Below are positions 6,497-13,306 of a stretch of 37,109 nucleotides of DNA, in pieces. This DNA is from a virus, in the IMG/VR virus record IMGVR_UViG_3300036780_000098, positions 1 to 37,109 of that record. One strand, 5' to 3'. Within the stretch, counting starts at the first letter, position 1. Each line of letters begins with the position of its first letter. The translations under genes and the position numbers were made by a program. The notes beneath the pieces were generated by a model. It was not told where the DNA came from. It did not search any database and saw nothing but the letters and a program-made list of their open reading frames with translations.

Positions 6497-6585
6497 CCGG
6501 GTTCCTCCAGGGTGAGGCCGCCGTCGCCATGGCCCTCTGGATCATCGCCCTGACCGTCTGGATCCTCCGGTGGTGGCGCGGATGA
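6493..6585 (+). CDS. 30-residue membrane peptide before the methyltransferase
   Basis: The ATG overlaps the previous stop and the TGA overlaps the methyltransferase ATG. The peptide is one hydrophobic, Trp-rich helix (residues 10-28) ending in WRWWRG-like basic/aromatic residues. It resembles the peptide at 5021-5113 in size and style, although the sequences differ. It may act mainly to couple translation, or be a real membrane peptide. Confidence 0.45.
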   Translation: MTGFLQGEAAVAMALWIIALTVWILRWWRG

Positions 6586-7352
6586 CCGACCCCTACTGGA
6601 GCGACGACACCTGCAGCATCTACCTGGGGGACTGCCGCGAGGTGCTGCCCGCGCTCGGCATGGTGCCTGACTGCATCGTGGCCGACCCACCCTACGGTGA
6701 GACCTCGCTGCCGTGGGACAAGTGGCCCGCTGGCTGGCTGGACGTGGCCGCCCAGGCCGCCAGCTCACTGTGGTGCTTCGGCAGCCTGCGGATGTACCTC
6801 AAGCACGCTGACGAGTTCGCGGACTGGAAGCTCAGCCAGGACGTGATCTGGGAGAAGCCCTGCGCCACCAACTTTGTGGCCGACCGGTTCAGGCGCGTGC
6901 ACGAGCACGTCCTGCACTGGTACCGGGGCAGGTGGGATCGCATCTACCACGTCACGCCGCGCGTGCAGGTGGAGCACCGGACACAGGGCAATTCAGGCAC
7001 CGGGGCGGTACCGCCAGCGCGGCACTGGACGGGGGGGCAGTTCGAGTCGAGCCCGTGGAGTGATGACGGGACACGGCTGATGCGCTCCGTCATCGCAGCG
7101 CCGAGCCTATGGCGAAAGGGCGGCATCCACCCCACCGAGAAGCCGGTAGCCATCCTTGAGCCACTGACCGCCTACGCCTGCCCGCCCGGTGGCCTGGTCG
7201 TTGACCCGTTCGCGGGCAGCGGCAGCACGCTCGACGCGGCCCGCCAGGCTGGCCGCCGGGCGATCGGCGTCGAGGCCGACGAACGGTACGCCGAGCTGGC
7301 TGCCCGCAGGCTCTCCCAGGTTGACCTGCTCAGCACGGAGGCCACGCCATGA
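6582..7352 (+). CDS. DNA (N4/N6) methyltransferase, beta-type motif order
   Basis: This is a 256-residue enzyme. The catalytic motif DPPY is at residues 35-38, and the AdoMet-binding motif DPFAGSGS is near the C-terminus (about 208-215). This is the motif order of beta-class amino-methyltransferases that modify adenine N6 or cytosine N4. Between them are WEKP and the HPTEKP motif that precedes the AdoMet region in this class. No restriction endonuclease is linked, so it is probably an orphan methylase that protects phage DNA or alters regulation. The start at 6582 follows the coupled overlap; a longer upstream start would overlap the previous gene. Confidence 0.92.
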   Translation: MTDPYWSDDTCSIYLGDCREVLPALGMVPDCIVADPPYGETSLPWDKWPAGWLDVAAQAASSLWCFGSLRMYLKHADEFADWKLSQDVIWEKPCATNFVADRFRRVHEHVLHWYRGRWDRIYHVTPRVQVEHRTQGNSGTGAVPPARHWTGGQFESSPWSDDGTRLMRSVIAAPSLWRKGGIHPTEKPVAILEPLTAYACPPGGLVVDPFAGSGSTLDAARQAGRRAIGVEADERYAELAARRLSQVDLLSTEATP

Positions 7353-7552
7353 CCACCACCGGCCAGCTCATCGCCCGCGCACGCCAGAACACCGGCCTGT
7401 CACAGCGGCAGCTCGGCGACCGGCTCGGCGTCACCCAGGCCGCCGTCGCCCACTGGGAACACGGCCGCCGCGCCATCTACGTTGTGCGGCTGGCCCAGGT
7501 CGCCGCGGTGACCGGCGTCCGCACGTTCGCCCTGATCGGCGACCAGCCGTGA
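7349..7552 (+). CDS. small XRE-family HTH regulator
   Basis: This is a 67-residue protein that is almost entirely a Cro/C1-type helix-turn-helix (SQRQLGDRLGVTQAAVAHWE, residues 18-37). The ATG overlaps the methyltransferase stop and the stop overlaps the next GTG. In this position it may control the methyltransferase or recombination genes, like a restriction-modification controller protein, or be a second early regulator. Its target is unknown. Confidence 0.85.
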   Translation: MTTTGQLIARARQNTGLSQRQLGDRLGVTQAAVAHWEHGRRAIYVVRLAQVAAVTGVRTFALIGDQP

Positions 7553-8403
7553 GCGTGACCGAGGCCGGCATCTACCCGGACATGCCCGAAGACGAATACC
7601 ACCGGGATCCCGTGCCGGAGGGGAGCCTGTCCAGCACCGGGGCGCGGAAGATGCTGCCCCCGTCCTGCCCGGCCATCTACCGGTACGAGCAGGACCACCC
7701 CGTGTTCAAAGACGTGTTCGACTTCGGGTCGGCCGCGCACAAGATGGTGCTCGGCATAGGCCCGAAGCTCAAGCTCATCGCCGCGAAGGACTGGCGCAGC
7801 AAGGCCGCCCAGGACCAGCGCGACGAGGCCCGCGCGAACGGGTTCATCCCGCTGCTGGCCCCCGAGCTGGAGCGCGTCGAGCAGATGGCCGCCGCGATCC
7901 AGGACCACCCGGTAGCCGGGGCGTTGCTCGACCCGCGCGGCGGGGGCCAGGCCGAGCTGAGCATGTTCTGGCAGGAGCCCGAGTTCGGGGTGTGGTGCCG
8001 GGGCCGGCTTGACTGGCTGGCCGCGCAGCGGACCAGCTTCGGCCAGCCCATCGTCTGCGACTACAAGACCAGCGCCTGTGCCGAGCCGGAGACGTTCGCC
8101 CGCAAGTCGGCCGGCGAGTTCGGCTACCACTGCCAGGCCGCCTGGTACAGCGACGGCTATTTCATGCTGACCGGCGAGCAGCCCGCGTTCCTGTTCGTGG
8201 TGCAGGAGAAGACGCCGCCGTACCTGGTGAGCGTCGTGCAGCTCGACCCCGAGTCCGAGCAGATCGGCCGCGAACGCAACCAGCGCGCCATCGAGCGGTA
8301 CCGCGACTGCGCCGCCTCTGGGATCTGGCCGGGCTACACCGACGACATCGAACTGATCACGCTGCCGCCGTGGCAGCGCTCCCGAGGAGATGACCTGCTG
8401 TGA
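7549..8403 (+). CDS. PD-(D/E)XK exonuclease, RecE/RecB-like
   Basis: This is a 284-residue nuclease starting at the GTG coupled to the preceding stop. The active-site series is visible: His64 (GSAAHKMV), Glu136 (AELSMFW), Asp155 (RGRLDWL), Asp171 and Lys173 (CDYKTS), then Gln196 and Tyr200 (HCQAAWY). This is the order of the RecB-family/RecE C-terminal nucleases annotated as exodeoxyribonuclease VIII-like. It probably makes 3' single strands for phage recombination together with the protein encoded at 8597-9853. A 65-codon gene separates the two. Confidence 0.88.
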   Translation: MSVTEAGIYPDMPEDEYHRDPVPEGSLSSTGARKMLPPSCPAIYRYEQDHPVFKDVFDFGSAAHKMVLGIGPKLKLIAAKDWRSKAAQDQRDEARANGFIPLLAPELERVEQMAAAIQDHPVAGALLDPRGGGQAELSMFWQEPEFGVWCRGRLDWLAAQRTSFGQPIVCDYKTSACAEPETFARKSAGEFGYHCQAAWYSDGYFMLTGEQPAFLFVVQEKTPPYLVSVVQLDPESEQIGRERNQRAIERYRDCAASGIWPGYTDDIELITLPPWQRSRGDDLL

Positions 8404-8597
8404 ACCACGAGTCGATGACCGAGGAAGAGATCAAGGAAGCCAAGGCGGCCGAGCACGAACGCCGGACGATCGCCGTCGAGACCGCCGGCCTGCACGCCGC
8501 ATTCGCGGCGCTCCAGCCGCTCGACTACCACGCTCGCTGCCGCGCCCTCCACTGGCTGCGCGACGCGCTCGACAACCGCGAGGAGCCTCCGTTCTGA
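8400..8597 (+). CDS. 65-residue helical protein between recombination genes
   Basis: The GTG at 8400 overlaps the exonuclease stop and the TGA overlaps the next ATG by one base. The protein is charged and predicted all-helical (EEEIKEAKAAEHERR, then a second helix with DYHARCRALHWL). It could be an accessory factor of the adjacent nuclease/annealase pair, judged only from its place. The family is unknown. Confidence 0.65.
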   Translation: MNHESMTEEEIKEAKAAEHERRTIAVETAGLHAAFAALQPLDYHARCRALHWLRDALDNREEPPF

Positions 8598-9853
8598 TGA
8601 CCACCACAGCTATCGAACCCAGGAACGGCAACGGGATCGCCGTCCCGTCGCCCGGCCGCGTCGGCCAGGCCACCGCCGTCGAGCAGTCCCGCGCCGTCGC
8701 CGAAGTCCAGGCCGCCATCGTCGTCGCCCAGCAATGCCCCCGCGACATCTCCCGCGCCCAGCGGGCCATGCGCCAGTCCTGCGGCCAGAAAGCCCTCGCC
8801 GAGCGGGCGTTCTTCAGCTACCCGCGCTCCGGGGAGACCATCACCGGCCCGTCCGTTCAGCTCGCCCGCGAGCTGGCCCGCTGCTTCGGCAACCTCCAGT
8901 ACGGCATCTCCGAGCTGCGCCGCGACGACGGCTACGGCCAGTCGGAGATGCTGGCGTTCGCGTGGGACGTGGAGACCAACACCCGCAGCTCGACGACGTT
9001 CGTGGTGCCGCACAGGCGGGACACGAAGAAGGGCGTCAAGGCCCTGACCGAGATGCGGGACATCTACGAGAACAACGCGAACAACGGTGCCCGCCGCCTG
9101 CGGGAGATGATCTTCGCGGTGCTGCCGGCCTGGTTCACCGAGGAGGCCGTGGCCGAGTGCTACGAGACCCTGGCCGACGTGGACGGCGTGCCGATGGCCG
9201 ACCGGATCAAGAGCGCGGTCAGCAACTACGCGGCCCTGCACGTCTCGCAGGCCGACCTGGAGCGCAAGGTCGGCGCGCCGTCATCGGCGTGGAGCGCCTA
9301 CGACGTAGCTCACCTGGGCGTCGTCCACCGCAGCATCATGCGGGGCGAGGCGCGCAAGGAGGACGAGTTCCCGGCCGCCACGGCCGCGGTTGCGGCCGGC
9401 CGGGTGGGCACGGACGGCATCACGGGCAGCGGCCAGACTGGCCAAGGGACAGGTAAGAGCGGGACTGCCCAGAGCGCTACGGGCGCACTGAGCGGCAGTG
9501 AAAGCGCAAAGGCCCAGGAGCCACCCGCCGCCAGCACACCGCCGGACCCGGCTGACGCCGCGAGCCCAGCCGGGCCAGAGCCGGCCCCGCGCGCTCGCTC
9601 GATCCACAAGTCCACCCTCGGCAACCTCCGCAGCGCGCTGGCCAGCCTGCCGTTCGAGACGCCGGAAGACGTCCCCGGGCTGGTGTCCGATCTCGTGGGC
9701 CGCAAGGTCGAGTTGCTGGAATCCCTGCACCAGGACGAAGGCCGGGCGCTCGTCGCCGCGATCGACAAGGCGCTCAGCGACGCCCAGGGCGACACCGAGT
9801 CGGCCGTGGGTGACCTGTGGGCGCAGGCCCGCGCCAAGGTGGCCGGCCAGTGA
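8597..9853 (+). CDS. probable single-strand annealing (recombination) protein
   Basis: This is a 418-residue protein. Residues about 45-230 form a conserved-looking core with FSYPRSGETITGPS, ARCFGNLQYG, FAWDVETN and NNGARRLREMI. I recognise this core from phage proteins next to RecE-like nucleases. A low-complexity Gly/Ser/Pro linker follows (about 275-335), then a C-terminal helical domain (about 340-418) that could bind a partner such as SSB or the nuclease. It lacks clear RecT or Red-beta signatures, so the function is inferred from pairing with the PD-(D/E)XK exonuclease. The ATG overlaps the previous stop (TGATG). Confidence 0.7.
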   Translation: MTTTAIEPRNGNGIAVPSPGRVGQATAVEQSRAVAEVQAAIVVAQQCPRDISRAQRAMRQSCGQKALAERAFFSYPRSGETITGPSVQLARELARCFGNLQYGISELRRDDGYGQSEMLAFAWDVETNTRSSTTFVVPHRRDTKKGVKALTEMRDIYENNANNGARRLREMIFAVLPAWFTEEAVAECYETLADVDGVPMADRIKSAVSNYAALHVSQADLERKVGAPSSAWSAYDVAHLGVVHRSIMRGEARKEDEFPAATAAVAAGRVGTDGITGSGQTGQGTGKSGTAQSATGALSGSESAKAQEPPAASTPPDPADAASPAGPEPAPRARSIHKSTLGNLRSALASLPFETPEDVPGLVSDLVGRKVELLESLHQDEGRALVAAIDKALSDAQGDTESAVGDLWAQARAKVAGQ

Positions 9854-10014
9854 GCTACTGCACCATGACCTGCTGCCTGGCCCACCGCCGCCAGTCGTAC
9901 TGGAACCTCCAGGACCGCGCGTGGGTCCACGCCGACGGCTGGCTGTGCGACTCGCTGGCCGGCCAGCCCGCACCTGCGCCCGACCCGGCCGACCGGGAGC
10001 TGACCAATGCCTGA
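9850..10014 (+). CDS. 54-residue Cys/Trp-rich mini-protein
   Basis: The GTG at 9850 overlaps the preceding stop. Four Cys (CTMTCC near the N-terminus and one near residue 37) plus His and several Trp suggest a small metal-binding or zinc-ribbon fold. The stop overlaps the next ATG by eight bases. The function is unknown. Confidence 0.55.
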   Translation: MSYCTMTCCLAHRRQSYWNLQDRAWVHADGWLCDSLAGQPAPAPDPADRELTNA

Positions 10015-10186
10015 CGGGCCTGCGGCCGAGCTGGGCAACGTCACCACACCCAGCACCGGCTACAGCGAGTGGGCGCAGATCAGCCACGACTGCGACTGGT
10101 ACGACCACTACGCCTGCACGGGCTGCGACTGCGACTGCCACCCGCCAGCGACCCCGCCGACGATCAAGAACAGCCAGGAGGGCTGA
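10007..10186 (+). CDS. 59-residue Cys-rich mini-protein
   Basis: The ATG at 10007 lies inside the end of the previous gene and its TGA overlaps the next ATG. Residues 32-47 are very rich in Cys, Asp and His (DCDWYDHYACTGCDCDCH), probably a metal-binding knot. The rest is Pro/Thr-rich. It is not recognised, and only the coupling and Cys pattern support it. Confidence 0.5.
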   Translation: MPDGPAAELGNVTTPSTGYSEWAQISHDCDWYDHYACTGCDCDCHPPATPPTIKNSQEG

Positions 10187-10401
10187 TGACAGGACCAGAC
10201 CACTACCAGGCCGCCGAAGTAATGCTCGACCTGGCATCAGACGACGAAATGGGCAGCGTCGAGGAGAGCTTCCATCAGCTCCAGGCCCAGGTGCATGCCA
10301 CGCTCGCGCTCGCCGCCGCCACCGCCCTGGCCCACGTGTGGGCCGACCAGGACAACGACGACGCCCACGCCTGGCTCCGGGCAGCATCGGCGGCCACATG
10401 A
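10186..10401 (+). CDS. 71-residue acidic helical protein
   Basis: The ATG at 10186 is preceded by AGGAGG and overlaps the previous stop. The protein is acidic and Ala-rich, with two predicted helices and no Cys, unlike its neighbours. It is coupled to the HNH-like gene downstream. The function is unknown. Confidence 0.65.
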   Translation: MTGPDHYQAAEVMLDLASDDEMGSVEESFHQLQAQVHATLALAAATALAHVWADQDNDDAHAWLRAASAAT

Positions 10402-10751
10402 GCAGGGGACCGATCGTCGCCAATGATCTGTGGGCGCAAGTCGTCGTGCGCGCGGACGGCCGGTGCGAGTGCACCGGGTACCGCGGGCGCTCGCACACTG
10501 ACCGCCGCCTCAAGACCGCCCAGGACCCGCGCTGCCAGCACCGGGACACCGAACAGTCGCCACTGCATGCCGTCCCGCGCAACGGTGAGACCGGCGTCGC
10601 CGCGATGCGGCTCGGCCCACGAGGGCTCGCCGCGCTGTGCGACGACTGCGACAAGGGCGTCCAGGCGGGCCGCCGCCGCGTCCAGCGCAAGCACGAAGCC
10701 GCCAATCCGGGCACCGGCACGGCACTGTTCCCCGAGCTCATGCCGCCCTAG
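10398..10751 (+). CDS. HNH-like nuclease fold protein
   Basis: The ATG at 10398 overlaps the previous stop, giving 117 residues. Residues 10-100 have the layout of a zinc-bound HNH/treble-clef protein: CECTGYRG, then CQHRD, a loop, and ALCDDCDKG, with a basic C-terminal helix. The central HNH histidine is not obvious, so activity is uncertain. Relatives in actinobacterial prophages are annotated as HNH endonucleases. It closes the first coupled early operon. Confidence 0.65.
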   Translation: MSRGPIVANDLWAQVVVRADGRCECTGYRGRSHTDRRLKTAQDPRCQHRDTEQSPLHAVPRNGETGVAAMRLGPRGLAALCDDCDKGVQAGRRRVQRKHEAANPGTGTALFPELMPP

Positions 10752-10811
10752 AGACGCGGGCGCGGGACGCCGCACAAGCCCCGCCCACGGCACCCCGCGC
10801 CCGCCCAGAAC

Positions 10812-10852
10812 GTCCCTCCCGGCCGTGCAGCCATGACGCGGCCGGGAGGGAC
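10812..10852 (+). terminator. strong GC-rich hairpin after the early operon
   Basis: A perfect 14-bp stem (10812-10825 with 10839-10852) encloses a 13-base loop. It lies 60 bp after the HNH-like gene. It has no following T-run, but high-GC actinobacterial terminators often lack one. It also stands just upstream of a strong ribosome binding site, so it may instead be a leader structure. Confidence 0.6.
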
Positions 10853-10879
10853 CACCACAACCAGGAAGGAGGCCCAGCC

Positions 10880-10921
10880 ATGCGAGACAACAACTGGCGC
10901 GGCGACACGGGCTGGGGCTAA
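10880..10921 (+). CDS. 13-residue ORF with a perfect ribosome binding site
   Basis: AAGGAGG is placed seven bases before an ATG that opens a 13-codon frame (MRDNNWRGDTGWG). It follows the strong hairpin at 10812-10852 and precedes the winged-helix gene at 10999 by 77 bp. The short length makes a protein function doubtful; a regulatory leader peptide or a small free peptide are both possible. Confidence 0.4.
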   Translation: MRDNNWRGDTGWG

Positions 10922-10998
10922 CCCCCGGCAGCGCGCTGGCATGCCGCGCACAACGCATGCCACCTGGTGCCCGCTACCGAGGAGACAGGACGACGTGA

Positions 10999-11442
10999 GT
11001 GGAGCTCAAGCCCGCTGGCAAGTGGGAGTGGGAACGCATCATCCGGCGCGTCCGCTTCCGCGCCGACCACGCCACCCGCGCCGTCGCACTCACCCTCGCC
11101 CACTACGCCGACCCCGACGGAACCCGCATACGCCCCGGTGCGGAAAGGCTCGCCAGGACCACCGAATACTCGCAGCGGGCCGTCCTGCGGAGCCTTTCCA
11201 TACTCCGCGAGCTGGGCCTTATCGAACTGACCGCAGGCGCGTCAGCGAAAGGACTGAAAGGGGGTGCCGACGAATACCGGCTCACCTATCCCGCCGAGAT
11301 TCTGGACCTAATTCCGATGCTCCCAGCAGGCCGGGAGTTATCCACAACCACGTGCCACCCGTGGCAGGTGCCTAGAGGTTACCAGCCGGTAACCACCTGC
11401 CACCCGTGGCGCGACCACCTGCCACCCATGGCATGTGGATAG
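10999..11442 (+). CDS. winged-helix protein, probable phage replication initiator
   Basis: This is a 147-residue protein. The GTG at 10999 comes straight after an in-frame stop, so no longer start is possible. Residues about 15-85 form a winged helix like those of phage replication proteins and Rep-type initiators (AVALTLAHYADPDG...ARTTEYSQRAVLRSLSILRELGLIEL). The C-terminal 35 residues are encoded by a palindromic repeat array and read as repeated TTCHPW. Lambda O and similar initiators bind iterons inside their own gene, and the surrounding DnaA boxes strengthen that reading. No helicase or loader gene is visible, so it would recruit host DnaB. Confidence 0.7.
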   Translation: MELKPAGKWEWERIIRRVRFRADHATRAVALTLAHYADPDGTRIRPGAERLARTTEYSQRAVLRSLSILRELGLIELTAGASAKGLKGGADEYRLTYPAEILDLIPMLPAGRELSTTTCHPWQVPRGYQPVTTCHPWRDHLPPMACG

Positions 11443-11552
11443 CTACCGCACTGTCTGCTTTTGACCAGACCAACCACCAACCACACCTACAGACCCGTCA
11501 GCACACCTGAACGAGGAACCACACGGGCCCGCGCGAGACGCCCTGTGGATAA
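11338..11552. other. ori: candidate phage replication origin
   Basis: Two exact DnaA boxes are present: TTATCCACA at 11338-11346 and its complement TGTGGATAA at 11544-11552. A third with one mismatch (TGTGGATAG) is at 11434-11442. Between the first and third are three palindromic repeats and a perfect GGTTACC-AGCC-GGTAACC inverted repeat (11377-11394). Positions 11443-11565 are non-coding and less GC-rich than their surroundings, which could be the unwinding element. All this lies at the end of a winged-helix gene that may encode the initiator. Confidence 0.6.
11347..11433. repeat. three palindromic iteron-like repeats
   Basis: ACCACSTGCCACCCRTGGC occurs at 11347-11366, 11392-11411 and 11414-11433. 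Each copy centres on the inverted repeat GCCAC-CC-RTGGC. Copies 1 and 3 extend to palindromes of 22-24 bp. Spacings are 45 and 22 bp, roughly four and two helical turns, so a dimeric protein would bind all three on one face of the DNA. Confidence 0.75.
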
Positions 11553-11565
11553 CCGAGGAGTTGGA

Positions 11566-11739
11566 ATGTACGAACCCGGAAATGCAGGTGCCACGCTATG
11601 CCAGCTTCTCGACGCAATTCCTGAGGTTGTGGACGCCACCGTCACCGGCTGTAGCGAGACATATACCGGCGCACAGACCTATTTGGTCCACGTGACTCTC
11701 GACAATGGCCGCGAACTCAGAATGGACGTGACCGGATGA
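11566..11739 (+). CDS. 57-residue hypothetical protein
   Basis: The ATG at 11566 follows GAGGAG at 11555-11560 with ideal spacing. The start lies directly after the last DnaA box, so the origin and this gene's leader overlap. The protein looks like a small alpha-beta domain (a helix with LCQLLDAIPEV, then strands with TYLVHVTL and RELRMDV). The stop overlaps the next ATG. The function is unknown. Confidence 0.65.
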   Translation: MYEPGNAGATLCQLLDAIPEVVDATVTGCSETYTGAQTYLVHVTLDNGRELRMDVTG

Positions 11740-12215
11740 CCGAGAGCCTCGGCCAGGTCCTCGCACGCGCCACCACCGACCTCATCGACGCCATCGCCAC
11801 CTGGACAGCCCAGCAAGTCACCGCCGCCGTCACACCACACCCACCGACCGGCGAACCGGTGGCGCAGCTCGTCACCGCGGACAGGCTCGACGCGATCATG
11901 GTTGAACTCGGCCTGCCCACCGCCGACATGTCGATGCCCATGTTCGAAGCGCTCGCCGAGAACATCAACGCCCTGCACAGCCAGGCCATGCTCGCCGTCG
12001 AAGTCGCCGACCTGGTGTGCACCAGCTGCGGGAAGCCAATGCCACCACGCCAGAACTGCTCCCACTGCAAGCCACCAGCCACCAGCACGCCACCCACCCG
12101 CGACCAGACGTCCACCACCGCGCTCACCACCGAACGACGCTGGAGCGGCGACCAAGCCGGCCACATCAACCGCTTCGGCTTCCAGCGCGGCTTCCCGGCC
12201 TCACCACGGGCATGA
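11736..12215 (+). CDS. helical protein with one zinc ribbon
   Basis: This is a 159-residue protein coupled to the previous gene (ATGA). Residues 1-95 are helical and acidic. CTSCGK and CSHC at about 95-110 make a four-Cys zinc ribbon, and a Thr/Pro-rich tail follows. It sits just ahead of two HNH genes and may be a DNA-binding or accessory packaging factor, but that is only positional. Confidence 0.65.
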   Translation: MTESLGQVLARATTDLIDAIATWTAQQVTAAVTPHPPTGEPVAQLVTADRLDAIMVELGLPTADMSMPMFEALAENINALHSQAMLAVEVADLVCTSCGKPMPPRQNCSHCKPPATSTPPTRDQTSTTALTTERRWSGDQAGHINRFGFQRGFPASPRA

Positions 12216-12216
12216 C

Positions 12217-12549
12217 ATGCCAGCCAGGTGGTGCATTGACTGCGGAACCCTCTACAACCGCGACACCGCACCAGGCCAACGCTGCCCCACCTGCCAAACC
12301 ACACACGACGCCAAACGCGGCACCAGCAGCCAGCGCGGCCTCGGCTGGGCATTCAGCCGCCGCAAAGCCGCAGACACCGGCTACCAGGCAGCCACACACT
12401 GCCACTGGTGCGGAGGGCCCTTCACGACCGACGACCCTAAGACGGCCGATCACACCAAACCACGGTCACGCGGCGGCAGTGACGGGCCGATCGTCGCCGC
12501 CCACCGATCCTGCAACTCCAGTCGCGGAGGCAAGCTTGCCCACGAATAG
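12217..12549 (+). CDS. HNH endonuclease
   Basis: This is a 110-residue protein. CIDCG...CPTC near the N-terminus forms a zinc ribbon, and residues 60-100 form a canonical HNH/ββα-metal nuclease: CHWCGGPF, ADHTKPRSRGGSDG with the catalytic His, AHRSCN with the metal ligands. HNH proteins beside terminase genes assist terminase cutting at cos in HK97-like phages. The ATG at 12217 is chosen because it follows the previous stop by one base and keeps the zinc ribbon whole. Confidence 0.88.
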   Translation: MPARWCIDCGTLYNRDTAPGQRCPTCQTTHDAKRGTSSQRGLGWAFSRRKAADTGYQAATHCHWCGGPFTTDDPKTADHTKPRSRGGSDGPIVAAHRSCNSSRGGKLAHE

Positions 12550-13192
12550 CTGCCCAGGCTGCGGCGCAGAGATCAGCGGCCGCAAGCGCAAATGGTGCAC
12601 GCCTCGATGCCGGGAACGGAACCGGCCGCCGCGGCCTGCCCGGCCTGGCCGGCCAGCAGGCAAGCGACGTCTGCGGACATGCGAGGTGTGCAGCGCCACC
12701 TACCGGCCGACCTATGGCCAGCAGCGCACCTGCGGCCGGATGTGTGGCGCCGAGCTGCAGCGCCGGAACGGCTGCTACGACAGGACCAGCCAGCGCGTCA
12801 GATGGCCATCATCAAAGGTCCACATCCGCGACTGCGTCCAATGCGAACGCCTATTCGTCGCCCGCCGCGCCACCCAGACCATCTGCAGCGATACATGCCG
12901 ACGGCGACGGCTGATCAGCCAGGTGCTTGACCGCCACTACGGATTCGTCCGGGACGCCATGCGTGAAGGCCCACTGCTGGACTACCTGACCAAGCGTGAC
13001 CATGGGCGATGCGGCATCTGCAACAAGCCAGTCCGCGCGAAGACAGGACCGATGCGGGCATCTATAGACCACATCGTGCCGCGCAGCATCAGCCACGACG
13101 ACAGCCTGACGAACCTCCAGCTCGCACACTGGAAGTGCAACACAACTAAGAGCAACCGAGGCGGCGGCGAGCAGTTGCTGCTGGTGGGATGA
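12536..13192 (+). CDS. HNH endonuclease with N-terminal zinc ribbons
   Basis: Translation probably begins at TTG 12536, because GGAGG at 12526-12530 is spaced five bases before it and coding continues without another good start. The product has 218 residues. Three Cys-rich ribbons (CPGCG...CTPRC, CEVCS...CGRMC, CVQCE...CSDTC) occupy residues about 5-125. A C-terminal HNH domain follows with CGICNKPV, SIDHIVPRS and HWKCN. The ribbons resemble DNA-binding modules of homing-type or packaging HNH enzymes. It is the last gene before the cos candidate. Confidence 0.85.
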   Translation: MPTNSCPGCGAEISGRKRKWCTPRCRERNRPPRPARPGRPAGKRRLRTCEVCSATYRPTYGQQRTCGRMCGAELQRRNGCYDRTSQRVRWPSSKVHIRDCVQCERLFVARRATQTICSDTCRRRRLISQVLDRHYGFVRDAMREGPLLDYLTKRDHGRCGICNKPVRAKTGPMRASIDHIVPRSISHDDSLTNLQLAHWKCNTTKSNRGGGEQLLLVG

Positions 13193-13306
13193 TCACAATG
13201 CGTGATTCTAAGAAATCGGCCGCCCCGGGGACCCTCGCCCCGGGTAAATCCCCCCCGGGTACCATCCGGGCCCGTTTTTCGCCGGGATTGGTGACCGTCT
13301 GTAGCG
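13193..13306. other. cos: non-coding structured gap, candidate cos site
   Basis: The gap separates the HNH genes from the small terminase, which is where HK97-type phages carry cos. It starts with a perfect inverted repeat ATCAC-AATGC-GTGAT (13192-13206). It continues with direct copies of CGCCCCGGG (13221-13229, 13236-13244) and of CCCGGGTA (13239-13246, 13255-13262). A weak hairpin around CCGG with a TTTTT tract (13275-13279) follows. The exact nick positions cannot be seen. Confidence 0.45.

Noticed and set aside
10833-11375. 180-codon frame beginning inside the hairpin loop
   Set aside because: It overlaps the hairpin and the winged-helix gene in another frame, has basic low-complexity composition and no proper start signal.
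13255-13279. Intrinsic terminator ending in TTTTT before the small terminase
   Set aside because: The GC tract forms only weak or ambiguous stems before the T-run. The position and direct repeats fit cos better, though a terminator is not excluded.
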